DNA of 64,000 nucleotides from Desulfotruncus alcoholivorax DSM 16058. GTDB taxonomy: Bacteria; Bacillota; Desulfotomaculia; Desulfotomaculales; Desulfallaceae. Position 1 is the stretch's first letter. Every line of letters starts with the position of its first letter. The translations under genes and the position numbers were made by a program. The stretch is taken from positions 1 to 64,000 of the forward strand of contig NZ_AUMW01000002.1 of the NCBI RefSeq assembly GCF_000430885.1, in the 5' to 3' direction. Of this stretch, positions 17,097 to 26,678 are shown in pieces. The notes under the pieces were generated by a model. That model was not told the origin of the DNA and ran no database searches. It saw only the letters and a list, made by a program, of their open reading frames with translations.

Positions 17097-19760
17097 TTAG
17101 TTTAGCGCCCTGTTTATCCAATCCAAACCTTTTACCTTTATGTTACGGACACCGTCATAGGTTGGTGATTCCATTAGATCCTTTTTTTGGTTTCCGGCGG
17201 GCAATAATTTATATTTTAGCATACCGTTTTGCCACCGATATTGCAATAAGTTCAAATCGGCAAATACGGCTGCCGCTACTGCAAGGGTTATGCACGAAGA
17301 AATATTAACTCCTTCCCTGACTAACGCGGCAATAACATCGGATTTACGGAATTCACCCTCTCCCTTCCGGGCATTCGCTCTTAATAGAGCGTAAAATAAA
17401 GCCAGTACGTCCCGTTCCGGAGCAATCTCCTCCAGGTGCCCGCGGTTTTCTTCCCAGTCCTCTGTTGTGTATAACGCTTCCAGTTTTCCGGAATAACCCT
17501 TAACCACCGCCCAGTCCATCTCTGTTGCAGGCGGGCTTATAAGAATAGCTCTGCCGAAAATTTTGCCCCACTTGTCAAGTTGAGTAATTGAGCCATAAGT
17601 AGCCACAACTACGCCTGTTTCGCCCTGCTCGATGCACGCTAATTCATTAAGTGCAGCTTCAGGAGGCATAAAGCCGTGGATATAGGCAAGTTTTTCGGCA
17701 CATCCGCGGTTGTAATCCTTCAGGTGACGAAAGATTTGCAAAGTTTGACGGGCACAATTAACCAGTAAAATTGTTCGCCCGTCTTTTACAGCAAAGCGTG
17801 AAATAATTCCCGTCCGACCAACTCTGCATCGCTCCGAGCCGTTTTTGGGCGGTGCTGTTGCAGGAACAGCAACAACACTAAATACGGCCTTTAATATCTC
17901 CAACTCGGGTGGGATATTGTGGTTTTGGTTGATTAGAATTTTTTTTAACGCGCCTGCAAGGCTTTCGGGCACTAAAACCAGATCACCCGCCAACCGCATG
18001 CTGTCATCTTGGAGTGACCGGTAGCCTGAATTTTCCGCAGCCTCACCCGTACCAGGTTTCTGCAAATCCCTAACTTCAACCTGCAGGGTTTGCCTGCCCT
18101 GCCAGCTATTTACGGAAGGAGTAAACGCAACACTTACTTCCCTCCCTGCTGCCAGTTCCTCAGCATATTTACCAAGATTGAAACCGATTCCGTCGATAAT
18201 TTTATTCTGCTGGCTTAACAGCATTTTCAAATGGGCATTCTTCTTACCCACACCGCGGCAATTCACCAGTTTAACCTTTGACATACCGAACACCGGGCCG
18301 GGGTTTCCATGTCCGTAAGGCTGCAGCTGTTCAATTTCGTTAACCAGATCGCAGGTAATATCTTCAAGGGATACCAGTGCATCAAGCTCTAGAACAGGGC
18401 TTTGTATTTCATCATTCAAAACTTGTTCGGCATAACTGTTGATTTTGTCCCTGAATTCGTCAATCTTGTTGATCTCGACCGAAAAACCGGCAGCCATGGC
18501 ATGCCCGCCGAAGCCCAGCAAAGTCTCGGAACAGAATTCCAGTGCCTGGTACAGGTTAAACCCTTCGATACTTCTGGCCGACCCCTTGCCATGGCCATCC
18601 TCCTGGCAGGCAATTAACAAAACAGGTTTATAAAACCGGTCTGTTAATTTTGACGCCACGATCCCGATTACGCCCGGATGCCAGTTGGGAGAAGCCAGCA
18701 CCAGCACTTTTTGTTCAGCCAGCCACGGTTCCCCATCCAGCATACCCAGCGCTTCCGCCAAAACCAATGTCTCCATCTGCTGCCGCTCCTGGTTCTCCCT
18801 GTTTAAACAGGCCGCAATTTCCATAGCCCTTTCGTGTTCTTTACATAACAACAGTTCCACTGCCAGCGAAGCGTCACCCATTCGCCCGGCAGCGTTTATT
18901 CTTGGTGCTAATATAAATCCTACTTCCCTGGTGCCCAGCGCTTCTTTCTTAATGCCGGCCACGGCAAACAGCGCCTGCAAACCCGGCCTTTGGCTGCCGG
19001 CCAGGCGCGGAAGGCCATGTCTGACCAGAATGCGATTCTCCCCCGTCAAAGAAACAATATCAGCTACTGTACCCAGGCATACAAGGTCCAGGTATTCCTC
19101 CCAGGCGTTGGGCAGACCTGACCGTTCAAGCAGTGCCTGCCCGAATTTTAAAGCCACTCCCACGCCGGCCAAGTCCCTGAAAGGATAGCTGCAATCCGCC
19201 CGCTTCGGGTTGACCACCGCGGCCGCGGCAGGCAATACCGGGGGAGGTTCATGGTGATCTGTGATAATGATTAAAGGCCCCCCGCTCCTATTTGCCGCTT
19301 CTACCTCGGCAACCGCGCTGATGCCGCAATCCACAGTGATGACAAGATCAACCCCGGACTCATGGAATTTTTGCAGTACCCGGGCGTACAGGCCATAACC
19401 CTCTTCAACCCTGTGGGGAATGTAATACTCGACGTTGCCTCCCAGCCTGCGGATAATTTCCACCAGCAAGGCGGTTCCGGTTACTCCGTCCACATCGTAA
19501 TCACCGTAGACAAGAATTTTGCTACCTTGCCGCAGAGCTTTCATGGTTATCTCAACGGCAGCAGGCAGATCCTTCATCAGCGCCGGCGGGTGAAGCCTCC
19601 GCACAGGTGTTTCCAAAAATTCCCTGGCCGCTTCAAGCGTATAAATACCTCTATTGATTAGTAACTGGGCCATCAAAGGTGATACCCCCAGTTTTCGTGC
19701 AAATACAAGCTGTAGAACCGGTTCTGTTTTTCTCACCAGCCATTTTCTGGTTTTATTCAT
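17097..19760 (-). CDS. recJ: Single-stranded-DNA-specific exonuclease RecJ
   Basis: An 887-residue 5'-3' ssDNA exonuclease of the DHH family. It has motif I VYGDYDVDGVTG, the DHH motif ITDHHEPPP, motif IV around NPKRADCSYPF and the DHHA1 part GGHAMAAGFS, followed by an OB fold. It is longer than the roughly 570-residue E. coli enzyme because of a C-terminal extension of about 300 residues, as in Bacillus RecJ. I use the ATG at 19760 with GGAGGAAAG directly upstream; a TTG six codons earlier is also open. Confidence 0.95.
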   Translation of the reverse strand: MNKTRKWLVRKTEPVLQLVFARKLGVSPLMAQLLINRGIYTLEAAREFLETPVRRLHPPALMKDLPAAVEITMKALRQGSKILVYGDYDVDGVTGTALLVEIIRRLGGNVEYYIPHRVEEGYGLYARVLQKFHESGVDLVITVDCGISAVAEVEAANRSGGPLIIITDHHEPPPVLPAAAAVVNPKRADCSYPFRDLAGVGVALKFGQALLERSGLPNAWEEYLDLVCLGTVADIVSLTGENRILVRHGLPRLAGSQRPGLQALFAVAGIKKEALGTREVGFILAPRINAAGRMGDASLAVELLLCKEHERAMEIAACLNRENQERQQMETLVLAEALGMLDGEPWLAEQKVLVLASPNWHPGVIGIVASKLTDRFYKPVLLIACQEDGHGKGSARSIEGFNLYQALEFCSETLLGFGGHAMAAGFSVEINKIDEFRDKINSYAEQVLNDEIQSPVLELDALVSLEDITCDLVNEIEQLQPYGHGNPGPVFGMSKVKLVNCRGVGKKNAHLKMLLSQQNKIIDGIGFNLGKYAEELAAGREVSVAFTPSVNSWQGRQTLQVEVRDLQKPGTGEAAENSGYRSLQDDSMRLAGDLVLVPESLAGALKKILINQNHNIPPELEILKAVFSVVAVPATAPPKNGSERCRVGRTGIISRFAVKDGRTILLVNCARQTLQIFRHLKDYNRGCAEKLAYIHGFMPPEAALNELACIEQGETGVVVATYGSITQLDKWGKIFGRAILISPPATEMDWAVVKGYSGKLEALYTTEDWEENRGHLEEIAPERDVLALFYALLRANARKGEGEFRKSDVIAALVREGVNISSCITLAVAAAVFADLNLLQYRWQNGMLKYKLLPAGNQKKDLMESPTYDGVRNIKVKGLDWINRALN

Positions 19761-19877
19761 CTTTCCTCCGCCAGTCAATTAATTAAGCTACATAGATTAT
19801 AATAGACCTTCAAGTTCATGGCAAATGAATCCACTCGCTCCAATCGTATGAAACGCCGGCCGTGCTTTCCACGTGTT

Positions 19878-19913
19878 AGAGGCCCGTCAAAACAACGGGC
19901 CTCTTTATATTTC
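19878..19913 (+). terminator. Hairpin AGAGGCCCG/CGGGCCTCT
   Basis: A perfect stem with the loop TCAAAACAA is followed on the plus strand by TTTATATTTC. No plus-strand gene is seen upstream, so it may act in the minus direction without a T-run, or be a relic. It lies between recJ and the cupin gene. Confidence 0.4.
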
Positions 19914-19949
19914 ATTTTACCGATTATTCGCCAAGCAAAAGTAAACAGT

Positions 19950-19979
19950 TGAGATTGCTTCGCTACGCTCGCAACGACA
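19950..19979. repeat. Partial CATTGCGAG-type repeat
   Basis: TGAGATTGCTTCGCTACGCT, continuing CGCAACGACA, matches one arm of the elements at 10659 and 13009 with some changes. It lies directly after the cupin gene stop. Confidence 0.5.
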
Positions 19980-19984
19980 AAAGC

Positions 19985-20410
19985 TTAAACTTCATATGAT
20001 CTGATCATTACCAGCATCATTTTAAATTTTTTTACAGCCTTCAAAGCGTGTGGTTGGTTGGCGGGCATAATAATCATTTCGCCGGCTCTTAAATGGTTTA
20101 CTTTACCCGATATAACCACCTCGGCCTCACCATCAACCAGATAAACCATCGCGTCAAAAGGAGCTGTGTGCTCGCTGAGTCCCTGTCCCTGGTCAAAGGC
20201 GAACAAAGTTACCGTCCCGGCCTTTTTGTCGATCAGAGTCCTGCTAACAACTGAGCCGTCCTGGTAACCAATTAAGTCATTAAGTTGTTGTTTAGACGCT
20301 TCTACCAGATTGATCACCCCCAACCTTACTATCTCGAATAAACAAAGAGGGTGGTATTCCGCTGATGCTACGGCATTAGGGTTATGTACATTCCCGCTTG
20401 TGCAATACAT
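19985..20410 (-). CDS. Cupin-domain protein
   Basis: A 141-residue small beta-barrel protein. The first cupin motif is only partly kept (SEHTAPFDAMVYLVDGEAEV), with a single His and no HxH; the second (GEMIIMPANQPHAL) has PxxxPH. Residues 75-141 form the barrel. The start is uncertain: an ATG at 20410 with GGGG nearby, or a GTG about 31 codons later (GTGATCAATCTG). It may bind a metal or small ligand. No neighbour points to a pathway. Confidence 0.75.
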   Translation of the reverse strand: MYCTSGNVHNPNAVASAEYHPLCLFEIVRLGVINLVEASKQQLNDLIGYQDGSVVSRTLIDKKAGTVTLFAFDQGQGLSEHTAPFDAMVYLVDGEAEVVISGKVNHLRAGEMIIMPANQPHALKAVKKFKMMLVMIRSYEV

Positions 20411-20453
20411 TACCCCAAAAAGGTTATAATATGCGCTTGATATTTTAACTTTA

Positions 20454-23400
20454 TCACCTTATTTCATAAGCAGCAGCATTAATATTATTTTCATTTTCTA
20501 TTATATGGATAAAACTGGCTACCAGTGCCGGATCGAATTGAGTCCTGGAACACCTTCTCAACTCTACCACAGCCTGGTTATGAGACAGCGCTTTCCTGTA
20601 CGGGCGATCGCTGGTCATAGCATCATAGGCGTCGGCAATAGCCAAAATACGGCATTCCATCGGAATTTCCTCTTCCTTTAAGCCTAGCGGGTAACCCTTA
20701 CCATTCCACCATTCATGGTGTTTTAAAATCCAATCCGCAATTGGGACAAGATCCGGCGCCGATAACGCAATGCGATGACCTATTTCACAATGCCTTCTCA
20801 TTTCTAATCTTTCCTCTTCATTTAAAGGGCCGGGCTTAAACAAAATACGGTCCGGAATTCCCACTTTTCCGATATCATGAAACTGCGCCAACAGGCGAAG
20901 ATCGGCAATACTTTGGTCAGACAGGCCAATGGCGGCTGCAATACGAACAACTAAATCCTGCAACCGGTCCGCGTGCCCTTCGGTTATAAAGTCCCTGGCC
21001 TCCAAGGCTTTCATTAAGGTTTGCACGATCGCGCTGCGGGTACTTTGCTTGCGATGCAGTTTTTCACGATACATGTTATTGTCAGCTTTCTTAAAAAGAT
21101 CAGTCAGAGTGGTTGAACCCTTGCCAACTGCAAATCCTACCGATATACTGAGAGTCAGCTCGGGGTTCTCGGCATTATACCTGGCAAAAGCATCCCTAAT
21201 CCGCTGGCAGGCCTTTTCCACCTGTTTCTCGTTCGTGTTGGGCAAAAGCACTGCAAATTCATCTCCACCAATCCGGGCGATTACATCATTTTCCCTAAAA
21301 GATTTCTTAATCACACCGGCTGCAGCCACAAGTAACGCGTCGCCCTTATCGTGCCCCATCGTATCATTTACCAGTTTCAAGCCGTCAACATCGCAGACAA
21401 TAATCCCTACGGGCTGGTATTGTTCATGTTCAAATTGCACCATATGATGCTCGAATACACTGCGATTATACAAACCGGTTAACTGGTCATGCCTGCTTAG
21501 ATAATTCATGCGTGCTTCCGCCTTATTGCGTTCAAGCTCCGTTGCAGCACGAACAGAAAATATTTGCAATAAAGATTCAACAAGTCGATGGTTTTTAAGA
21601 GGCTTACTATTCATTACAGCAATCAGCCCCACGGCCTTACCGTTGCTATTAAGAATGGGGGTTCCCAAATAACTATCCACCCCGTATTGTGCAATAAACT
21701 CACTGTCCGGAAAAATTTCCCTTACGCCATGAGGATAATAAAATGTTCCATTCTCCAAAACGTTTTCACAGGGCGTGCCTGCAAGCAGGTACCGGAAGTT
21801 GTCAACTATCTCTCCCCAAGCATAAACAGCAATTGTACGAACAGACTTTGCTCCAATTTCTTCCGCCATCAACTCGCCAACAAAAGCATAATCAACCTCA
21901 AGAGCCTTGGCCAGGTGATAAACCAGAGACCGGAAAAACTCAACCCCTACTGAAGCCGAAACTCCAAGAACAACTTCCTTTAAAGACTCTTCCGTTTTTC
22001 TGCGCTCGGTAATATCCCTGGAGATGCCTTCAATAGCGATTAACCTTTTGCTTTCATCGTAAATTGGAACATTGTGCTGCTCGCACCAGATAACCCGGCC
22101 ATCCTTGCGGACCATCCTGATCACTGAAGTTTTAGAATAATCAATTTTACCGGTAAGGGTCCTTTTAAGAATCTCTTTGTCATCCCGGTGAAAAACTTTG
22201 CCGCCCAGATATGGATTTGTATAAAATTCCTCAGGTGCGTATCCCAATATATCTTTAACCGCCGGGCTTATATATTCAAAAACAGGTTCCGGGTATTGTT
22301 TGATGCGGTAAATAATATCCTTGGCATGCTCTGCCAACAACCTGAACCGCTCCTCACTGGATCTGAGAGCTTCGTTCAGCCGCCTTTCCTCCGTCACATC
22401 TCGAAAAACCAGTATTACACCCAAAATTTTTCCGTTGGCATCCCTGATCGGGGCGGCACTGTCCGCGATAGAACGTTCGCTGCCGTCACGGGCAATTAAC
22501 GCGGTATGGTTGGCCAAACCGACAATCTCCCCGTTGGTTAAGACTTTGTCCACCGGACTGGCGACGGGCTCCCTGGTGTATTCATTAATAATCAGGAAAA
22601 CTTCGTCCAGGTGGCGACCAACCGCCTCCTGCCTGCTCCAGCCTGTGAGATTTTCAGCAACAGGGTTAATCAAAGTAATTCGTCCCAACATATCCACGGC
22701 AATAACAGCATCACCAATGCTGTTGAGGGTTACCGCCAACTGCTCTTTTTGCTTGAACAGCTCTTCTTCCGCCCTTTTGCGTTGGGTAATATCACTATAA
22801 ATAGCGTATATGCCCATTGTCCGGCCATTTACCACAATAGGATAAACAAGTATGGAAACATCTATTAAAACGCCGTCTTTGCGCCTCCGGACGGTTTCAA
22901 TCTGACCCACATATCCCTTAAGTGCACTGTCCAGAAGTTTAGACGATTGATCCTCAAATCCTTCGGGCACCAATAAATCGTCGACATCTTGGCCAATCAC
23001 TTCACTGACCGGAAACTTGAATATATTTTCAAAGCCCTTATTGGCATTGATTATTCTATCCGCAGGATCCAGAATTAAAATTCCTTCCGGCGAACTTTCA
23101 AACAGCTTTTTAAAAAAGGCCTGCTGCAGGCCCAATTCCTCTTCCATCAACTTTTGTTCGGTAACGTCCCTGACGATACCACGAAAGCCTGTCTTATCTC
23201 CCTCTGTGTTTCTAATTAGTGAAATGGACGTTTCAACAAACCGGATTGTTTTATCCTTTCTGAGTATTTTCCAGTTATAGAGTTTAACGGGTTCACCCAA
23301 ACGATAGACTTTATTAAACGTTTCATATAACTCTTTGGAGTAATCTTCGCAGGTATACTGTCGGAAGTTCATACCAATAAATTCTTCTCTGGTATACCCG

Positions 23401-23858
23401 GAAATCTCACATAAAGAATCATTGAAAAAGGTAAGGTTGCCGGAAAGATCCACCTCAAAATACCCGTCTTCGATACTTTCCAAAATATTCTTATATTTTT
23501 TTTCGTTTTTAAGCAGTTCAGTTATATCCATCACCTGGCCCAATACCGCCGGGCGGCCATTGTAGTCAATGACAGAAAAATAACCTCTTACATATATGAT
23601 TTCCCCCGATCGTTTAACTGCCCTGAATTCATATTCATTGGATACATTCTCCCCGGCCAGCCTTCTCATGGCAGTTGTGACCACATAATGGCGGTCTTCC
23701 TGATATATCAGCTTTTCGAAGGGCATGTCCAAAAGTTCTTCAACAGAATAACCCGAAATTTTTGCCATCATTGGGTTTACCAGTTTGAAAAAACCATCCT
23801 GCAAAACATAAATTGGAAGAGGTGAAGAATAAAAAGTATCACGAAAATCAATATTCAC
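20454..23858 (-). CDS. Multi-PAS/GAF sensor with GGDEF and HD-GYP domains
   Basis: A protein of about 1134 residues that can in principle both make and break cyclic di-GMP. There are five PAS domains in a row (each with GY or GW plus EE signatures, such as ISGYSVEELLD, ISGYTREEFIG, LTGWSRQEAVG and ILGYAPEEFY), then a GAF domain (VSASVGVEFFRSLV). A GGDEF domain follows with RENDVIARIGGDEF, i.e. active motif plus RxxD inhibitory site. Last is an HD-GYP domain with FHDIGKVGIPD and HHEWWNGKGYP. No membrane segments are obvious, so it is probably a cytosolic sensor. I prefer the GTG at 23858 (AAGGG six bases upstream) to the open start at 23909, which has no ribosome site. Confidence 0.92.
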   Translation of the reverse strand: MNIDFRDTFYSSPLPIYVLQDGFFKLVNPMMAKISGYSVEELLDMPFEKLIYQEDRHYVVTTAMRRLAGENVSNEYEFRAVKRSGEIIYVRGYFSVIDYNGRPAVLGQVMDITELLKNEKKYKNILESIEDGYFEVDLSGNLTFFNDSLCEISGYTREEFIGMNFRQYTCEDYSKELYETFNKVYRLGEPVKLYNWKILRKDKTIRFVETSISLIRNTEGDKTGFRGIVRDVTEQKLMEEELGLQQAFFKKLFESSPEGILILDPADRIINANKGFENIFKFPVSEVIGQDVDDLLVPEGFEDQSSKLLDSALKGYVGQIETVRRRKDGVLIDVSILVYPIVVNGRTMGIYAIYSDITQRKRAEEELFKQKEQLAVTLNSIGDAVIAVDMLGRITLINPVAENLTGWSRQEAVGRHLDEVFLIINEYTREPVASPVDKVLTNGEIVGLANHTALIARDGSERSIADSAAPIRDANGKILGVILVFRDVTEERRLNEALRSSEERFRLLAEHAKDIIYRIKQYPEPVFEYISPAVKDILGYAPEEFYTNPYLGGKVFHRDDKEILKRTLTGKIDYSKTSVIRMVRKDGRVIWCEQHNVPIYDESKRLIAIEGISRDITERRKTEESLKEVVLGVSASVGVEFFRSLVYHLAKALEVDYAFVGELMAEEIGAKSVRTIAVYAWGEIVDNFRYLLAGTPCENVLENGTFYYPHGVREIFPDSEFIAQYGVDSYLGTPILNSNGKAVGLIAVMNSKPLKNHRLVESLLQIFSVRAATELERNKAEARMNYLSRHDQLTGLYNRSVFEHHMVQFEHEQYQPVGIIVCDVDGLKLVNDTMGHDKGDALLVAAAGVIKKSFRENDVIARIGGDEFAVLLPNTNEKQVEKACQRIRDAFARYNAENPELTLSISVGFAVGKGSTTLTDLFKKADNNMYREKLHRKQSTRSAIVQTLMKALEARDFITEGHADRLQDLVVRIAAAIGLSDQSIADLRLLAQFHDIGKVGIPDRILFKPGPLNEEERLEMRRHCEIGHRIALSAPDLVPIADWILKHHEWWNGKGYPLGLKEEEIPMECRILAIADAYDAMTSDRPYRKALSHNQAVVELRRCSRTQFDPALVASFIHIIENENNINAAAYEIR

Positions 23859-23953
23859 ACAGTTCCCTTCTTTCGGCCCGTCAAATACAAATACCATGCT
23901 AAATTTCACTAATTACTACATTCATTCCACTAATTCCTTTAAAACTTTGAAAA

Positions 23954-23982
23954 ATTATAAATAAGTTACATTAAACAGCAAA
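23954..23982 (-). promoter_or_regulatory. Probable promoter of the PAS-GGDEF-HD-GYP gene
   Basis: On the minus strand there is TTTGCT (23977-23982), a 17-base spacer and a perfect TATAAT (23954-23959). It lies about 95 bases upstream of the chosen GTG start. Confidence 0.5.
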
Positions 23983-24032
23983 ATTAGCAAGCACACTGTC
24001 AACTTGTATCAACAGCTGCCTGCCATATTATT

Positions 24033-24050
24033 TTGGCATGATCTTTGCAT
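24033..24050 (+). promoter_or_regulatory. Sigma-54-type promoter
   Basis: TTGGCATGATCTTTGCAT matches the sigma-54 consensus, with GG (24035-24036) and GC (24047-24048) exactly 10 bases apart and flanking TTGGCA and TTGCAT. It lies 56 bases before the start of the Cys-rich gene at 24106. Sigma-54 promoters need an enhancer-binding activator; none is encoded in this window. Confidence 0.7.
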
Positions 24051-24105
24051 TAGTTCATTTATAAATTTAAATCTTTATACCCGTTAACAGGAAGGAGGAG
24101 TTACG

Positions 24106-24624
24106 TTGCCAATCAACAATATCCAGGATTTAACAAAGGAGCAACTGGTCGAATTCGTAACAGATTTGAGCAAACGCTGGCTCGCCCATGACGGCCTGTG
24201 GTTTCAAGCCGTAGAAAAGAAACGTGGCATGGAAGAAGCTATTGAAGCTGATGCCGCTGCCTGGGAGAAATTCACAGTAATTGAGGCTAACAGAATTAAG
24301 CAGTTTTTAAACCTACCGGAGCAGGGCGGTTTGAAGGCACTGGACCAGGCGCTGAGATTTCGTCTCTACGCCTTTATTAACCAGCAAGAGACCATTTGGG
24401 AAGGACCGAATAAACTTGTTTTCAGAATGATTAACTGCAGGGTGCAGAACGCCAGAGAACGCAAAAAAATGCCCTTTTTCCCTTGTAAGCCGGTTGGCAT
24501 TGTGGAATACAGCGGTTTCGCCAAAACCATTGACCCGCGGATTAAAACCCGTTGCATCTGTTGTCCGCCCGACCAACCTGAGGAAGGGTGTTACTGCGCC
24601 TGGGAGTTTACTTTGGAAGATTAA
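24106..24624 (+). CDS. Uncharacterised Cys-rich protein (possibly DUF6125)
   Basis: A 172-residue soluble protein beginning at a TTG with GGAAGGAGGAG upstream. The N-terminal half is helical, with the motif SKRWLAHDGLWFQAVE. The C-terminal part carries five cysteines in two groups, RCICCPPDQPEEG and CYCAWEF. A Cys pattern of this kind together with the WLAHDGLWFQ motif recalls the DUF6125 family and more loosely the L-2-amino-thiazoline-4-carboxylate hydrolase group, but I cannot confirm either. It is the only gene behind the sigma-54-type promoter and stands alone, divergent from the cyclic di-GMP sensor gene. Confidence 0.8.
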   Translation: MPINNIQDLTKEQLVEFVTDLSKRWLAHDGLWFQAVEKKRGMEEAIEADAAAWEKFTVIEANRIKQFLNLPEQGGLKALDQALRFRLYAFINQQETIWEGPNKLVFRMINCRVQNARERKKMPFFPCKPVGIVEYSGFAKTIDPRIKTRCICCPPDQPEEGCYCAWEFTLED

Positions 24625-24666
24625 ATGTAAACAGTTAATACACATATGTCTGTTATAACAGTTATT

Positions 24667-24699
24667 TTTAAACCCGTTCTTTTGGGAACGGGTTTAAAA
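24667..24699 (+). terminator. Long perfect hairpin after the Cys-rich gene
   Basis: TTTTAAACCCGTTC pairs with GGAACGGGTTTAAAA across a TTTTG loop about 40 bases after the stop. No T-run follows the stem except through the stem bases themselves, so it may be a weak or bidirectional terminator. Confidence 0.5.
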
Positions 24700-24745
24700 G
24701 TGATAACATCAGTAGTCACTATTTCACTGGCTAAAATTTTACCGT

Positions 24746-24934
24746 TCATTTTCTAATCACCCTTCCCATTTCTTGCTTAACATAAATTATTTTTATGTCC
24801 AGTTCGCTTTGGTTTTGTAGCCATGTCAGTTTCTCTGTAAATGCATCTCCTTCTAAAACAGTAATTTTAAAAACCTTTGCAAAGTTAGCCACCCAGGATC
24901 CAGAAGAAGCAATAAGCAAACTGAAGAAGATATC
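24746..24934 (-). pseudogene. Open frame without a start, probable gene remnant
   Basis: An open minus-strand frame of 62 codons directly behind comM. It reads DIFFSLLIASSGSWVANFAK near its start and DIKIIYVKQEMGRVIRK at its end. The composition looks like real coding sequence, but there is no convincing start codon or ribosome site, so it may be the end of a lost gene. I do not recognise the family. Confidence 0.3.
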
Positions 24935-24940
24935 TCAAAA

Positions 24941-26464
24941 CTAGCCCCAATATTTTCTTTCCATACCGCGGTATTGAATTGCCTCGGCTATATGTTCAAC
25001 CTTAATCTCCTTCTCCCCGGCCAGATCTGCAATAGTGCGGGATACTTTAATTATCTTATTATAGCCCCTGGCGCTCAGATCCAGCCTGTCAAAAGCAGAA
25101 CGAAGCAGCTGTAGGGCCTCTTGATTTAATGGACAATATTTTGTTATCTGAGCAGGAGCCATTTCGGAATTGGTCATCTCAGTTCCAAACCGTTCAATCT
25201 GGACTGCTCTGGCTTGTTTAACCCTCAGTCGAATAGCTTCGGAGCTTTCGCCATGAGCGCTGTTTTCCAGGTCGTTAAATGACAGGCGGGGAACATCTAC
25301 TTGCAAATCAAAGCGGTCCAGCAGCGGCCCGGACAGACGATTCAGGTATCGCTGCACCTGCAAGGGAGTACAAGAGCACTCTTTTTCCTGATCACCTAAA
25401 AATCCACACGGACAAGGATTCATAGAAGCAACCAGCATTATTCCGGCTGGATAAGTAACTGATGAATGTACCCTTGAAACAGTAATAATGCCATCTTCCA
25501 GCGGTTGACGCAAAGCTTCAAGGGCATCCCGTCTAAATTCCGCCACTTCATCAAGGAAAAGAATCCCCCTGTGGGCCAGGCTGATTTCTCCCGGTCTGGG
25601 GTATTTTCCCCCACCGACCAGAGCCGAGGTTGAAACATTATGATGAGGGGCTCTGAAAGGACGTTCAGTAATTAAAGGCCGGCCGGGAGGCAACAGACCC
25701 GCGAGGCTGTATAATTTGGTTATTTCCAGAGCCTCGGCGGGGGCAAGTGACGGGAGTATACCTGGCAAGCGGCGGGCCAGCATGGTTTTGCCGGAGCCGG
25801 GTGAGCCCAGCATTAGCACATTGTGTCCCCCTGCCGCGGCTACTTCCAAAGCCCGCTTAACCGCCAGGTGTCCCCTGACCTCAGACATGTCCGCCTTATA
25901 CCCATTTTCTTTCCATAACTCCTCCGTATTTACAAAATGAGGAGGTATTTGTTCCTCACCTTTCAGGTGGTCAATTAACTGCACCAAACTGCGCGCAGGA
26001 TAAACTTCTATATTCTGCACCATCGCGGCCTCATCGGCATTCTCTGCAGGCACAACCACCCGGTGGTATCCGCCGGAAGGCAACATCGCCACCCTGGGCA
26101 AAACTCCGTTAACACCGCGAATCGAGCCATCCAGAGAAAGTTCGCCTAAAAACACATAACCCTGCAGCAGCACCGGGTCTATCTGTTCCGTTGAGGCCAG
26201 TATGCCAAGGGATATGGCAAGATCATAAACCGGGCCTTCTTTTTTTAAGTCAGCGGGAGCTAAATTAACGGTTATCCTCCTGGGAGGATACTCATAGCCA
26301 ACATTTTTAATGGCCGCTCTAACCCGGTCTTTTGCCTCACGAACGGCAACGTCAGGTAATCCCACTATATCAAACCCGGGCAGACCACTTGATACATCCA
26401 CTTCCACTTGAACGATACACCCGTCGAGACCGTTTAGCGCCAGGCTTCTTACAATTGTCAGCAT
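24941..26464 (-). CDS. comM: ComM/YifB-family Mg-chelatase-like AAA+ ATPase
   Basis: A 507-residue protein. Residues 1-160 form the ChlI-like N-terminal (Lon-S5-like) domain (VDVSSGLPGFDIVGLPDVAV, DLKKEGPVYDLAISLGIL). The AAA+ core follows with Walker A LGSPGSGKT, Walker B LFLDEVAEF, and the Mg-chelatase C-terminal part (DRFDLQVDVPRLSF). In other bacteria ComM is a helicase that helps branch migration in natural transformation. The ATG at 26464 is preceded by GGAGGG at 7 bases. It stands alone, not next to dprA. Confidence 0.94.
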   Translation of the reverse strand: MLTIVRSLALNGLDGCIVQVEVDVSSGLPGFDIVGLPDVAVREAKDRVRAAIKNVGYEYPPRRITVNLAPADLKKEGPVYDLAISLGILASTEQIDPVLLQGYVFLGELSLDGSIRGVNGVLPRVAMLPSGGYHRVVVPAENADEAAMVQNIEVYPARSLVQLIDHLKGEEQIPPHFVNTEELWKENGYKADMSEVRGHLAVKRALEVAAAGGHNVLMLGSPGSGKTMLARRLPGILPSLAPAEALEITKLYSLAGLLPPGRPLITERPFRAPHHNVSTSALVGGGKYPRPGEISLAHRGILFLDEVAEFRRDALEALRQPLEDGIITVSRVHSSVTYPAGIMLVASMNPCPCGFLGDQEKECSCTPLQVQRYLNRLSGPLLDRFDLQVDVPRLSFNDLENSAHGESSEAIRLRVKQARAVQIERFGTEMTNSEMAPAQITKYCPLNQEALQLLRSAFDRLDLSARGYNKIIKVSRTIADLAGEKEIKVEHIAEAIQYRGMERKYWG

Positions 26465-26678
26465 TACCAATCCCTCCGACAAATTCTTTCGCCGAAGAAA
26501 ATGGAAATCCCTGCATTTATCTGTAATATAAGCATTAAAAAGGAGCGCGCATTTACCCGCCCTCCCGCCGCATACCGTTTTTTTAATGCCTTCCTTTGAA
26601 TATTAATCAATTTGTTATAACCTTGTAATCATCAGTTAATATTTACAGTTTATTATTCTTTAAAAGGAGGGAGAGCCG

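Noticed and set aside
20929-21447. 172-codon plus-strand frame inside the GGDEF/HD-GYP gene
   Set aside because: It is antisense to conserved catalytic domains; no protein-like motifs.
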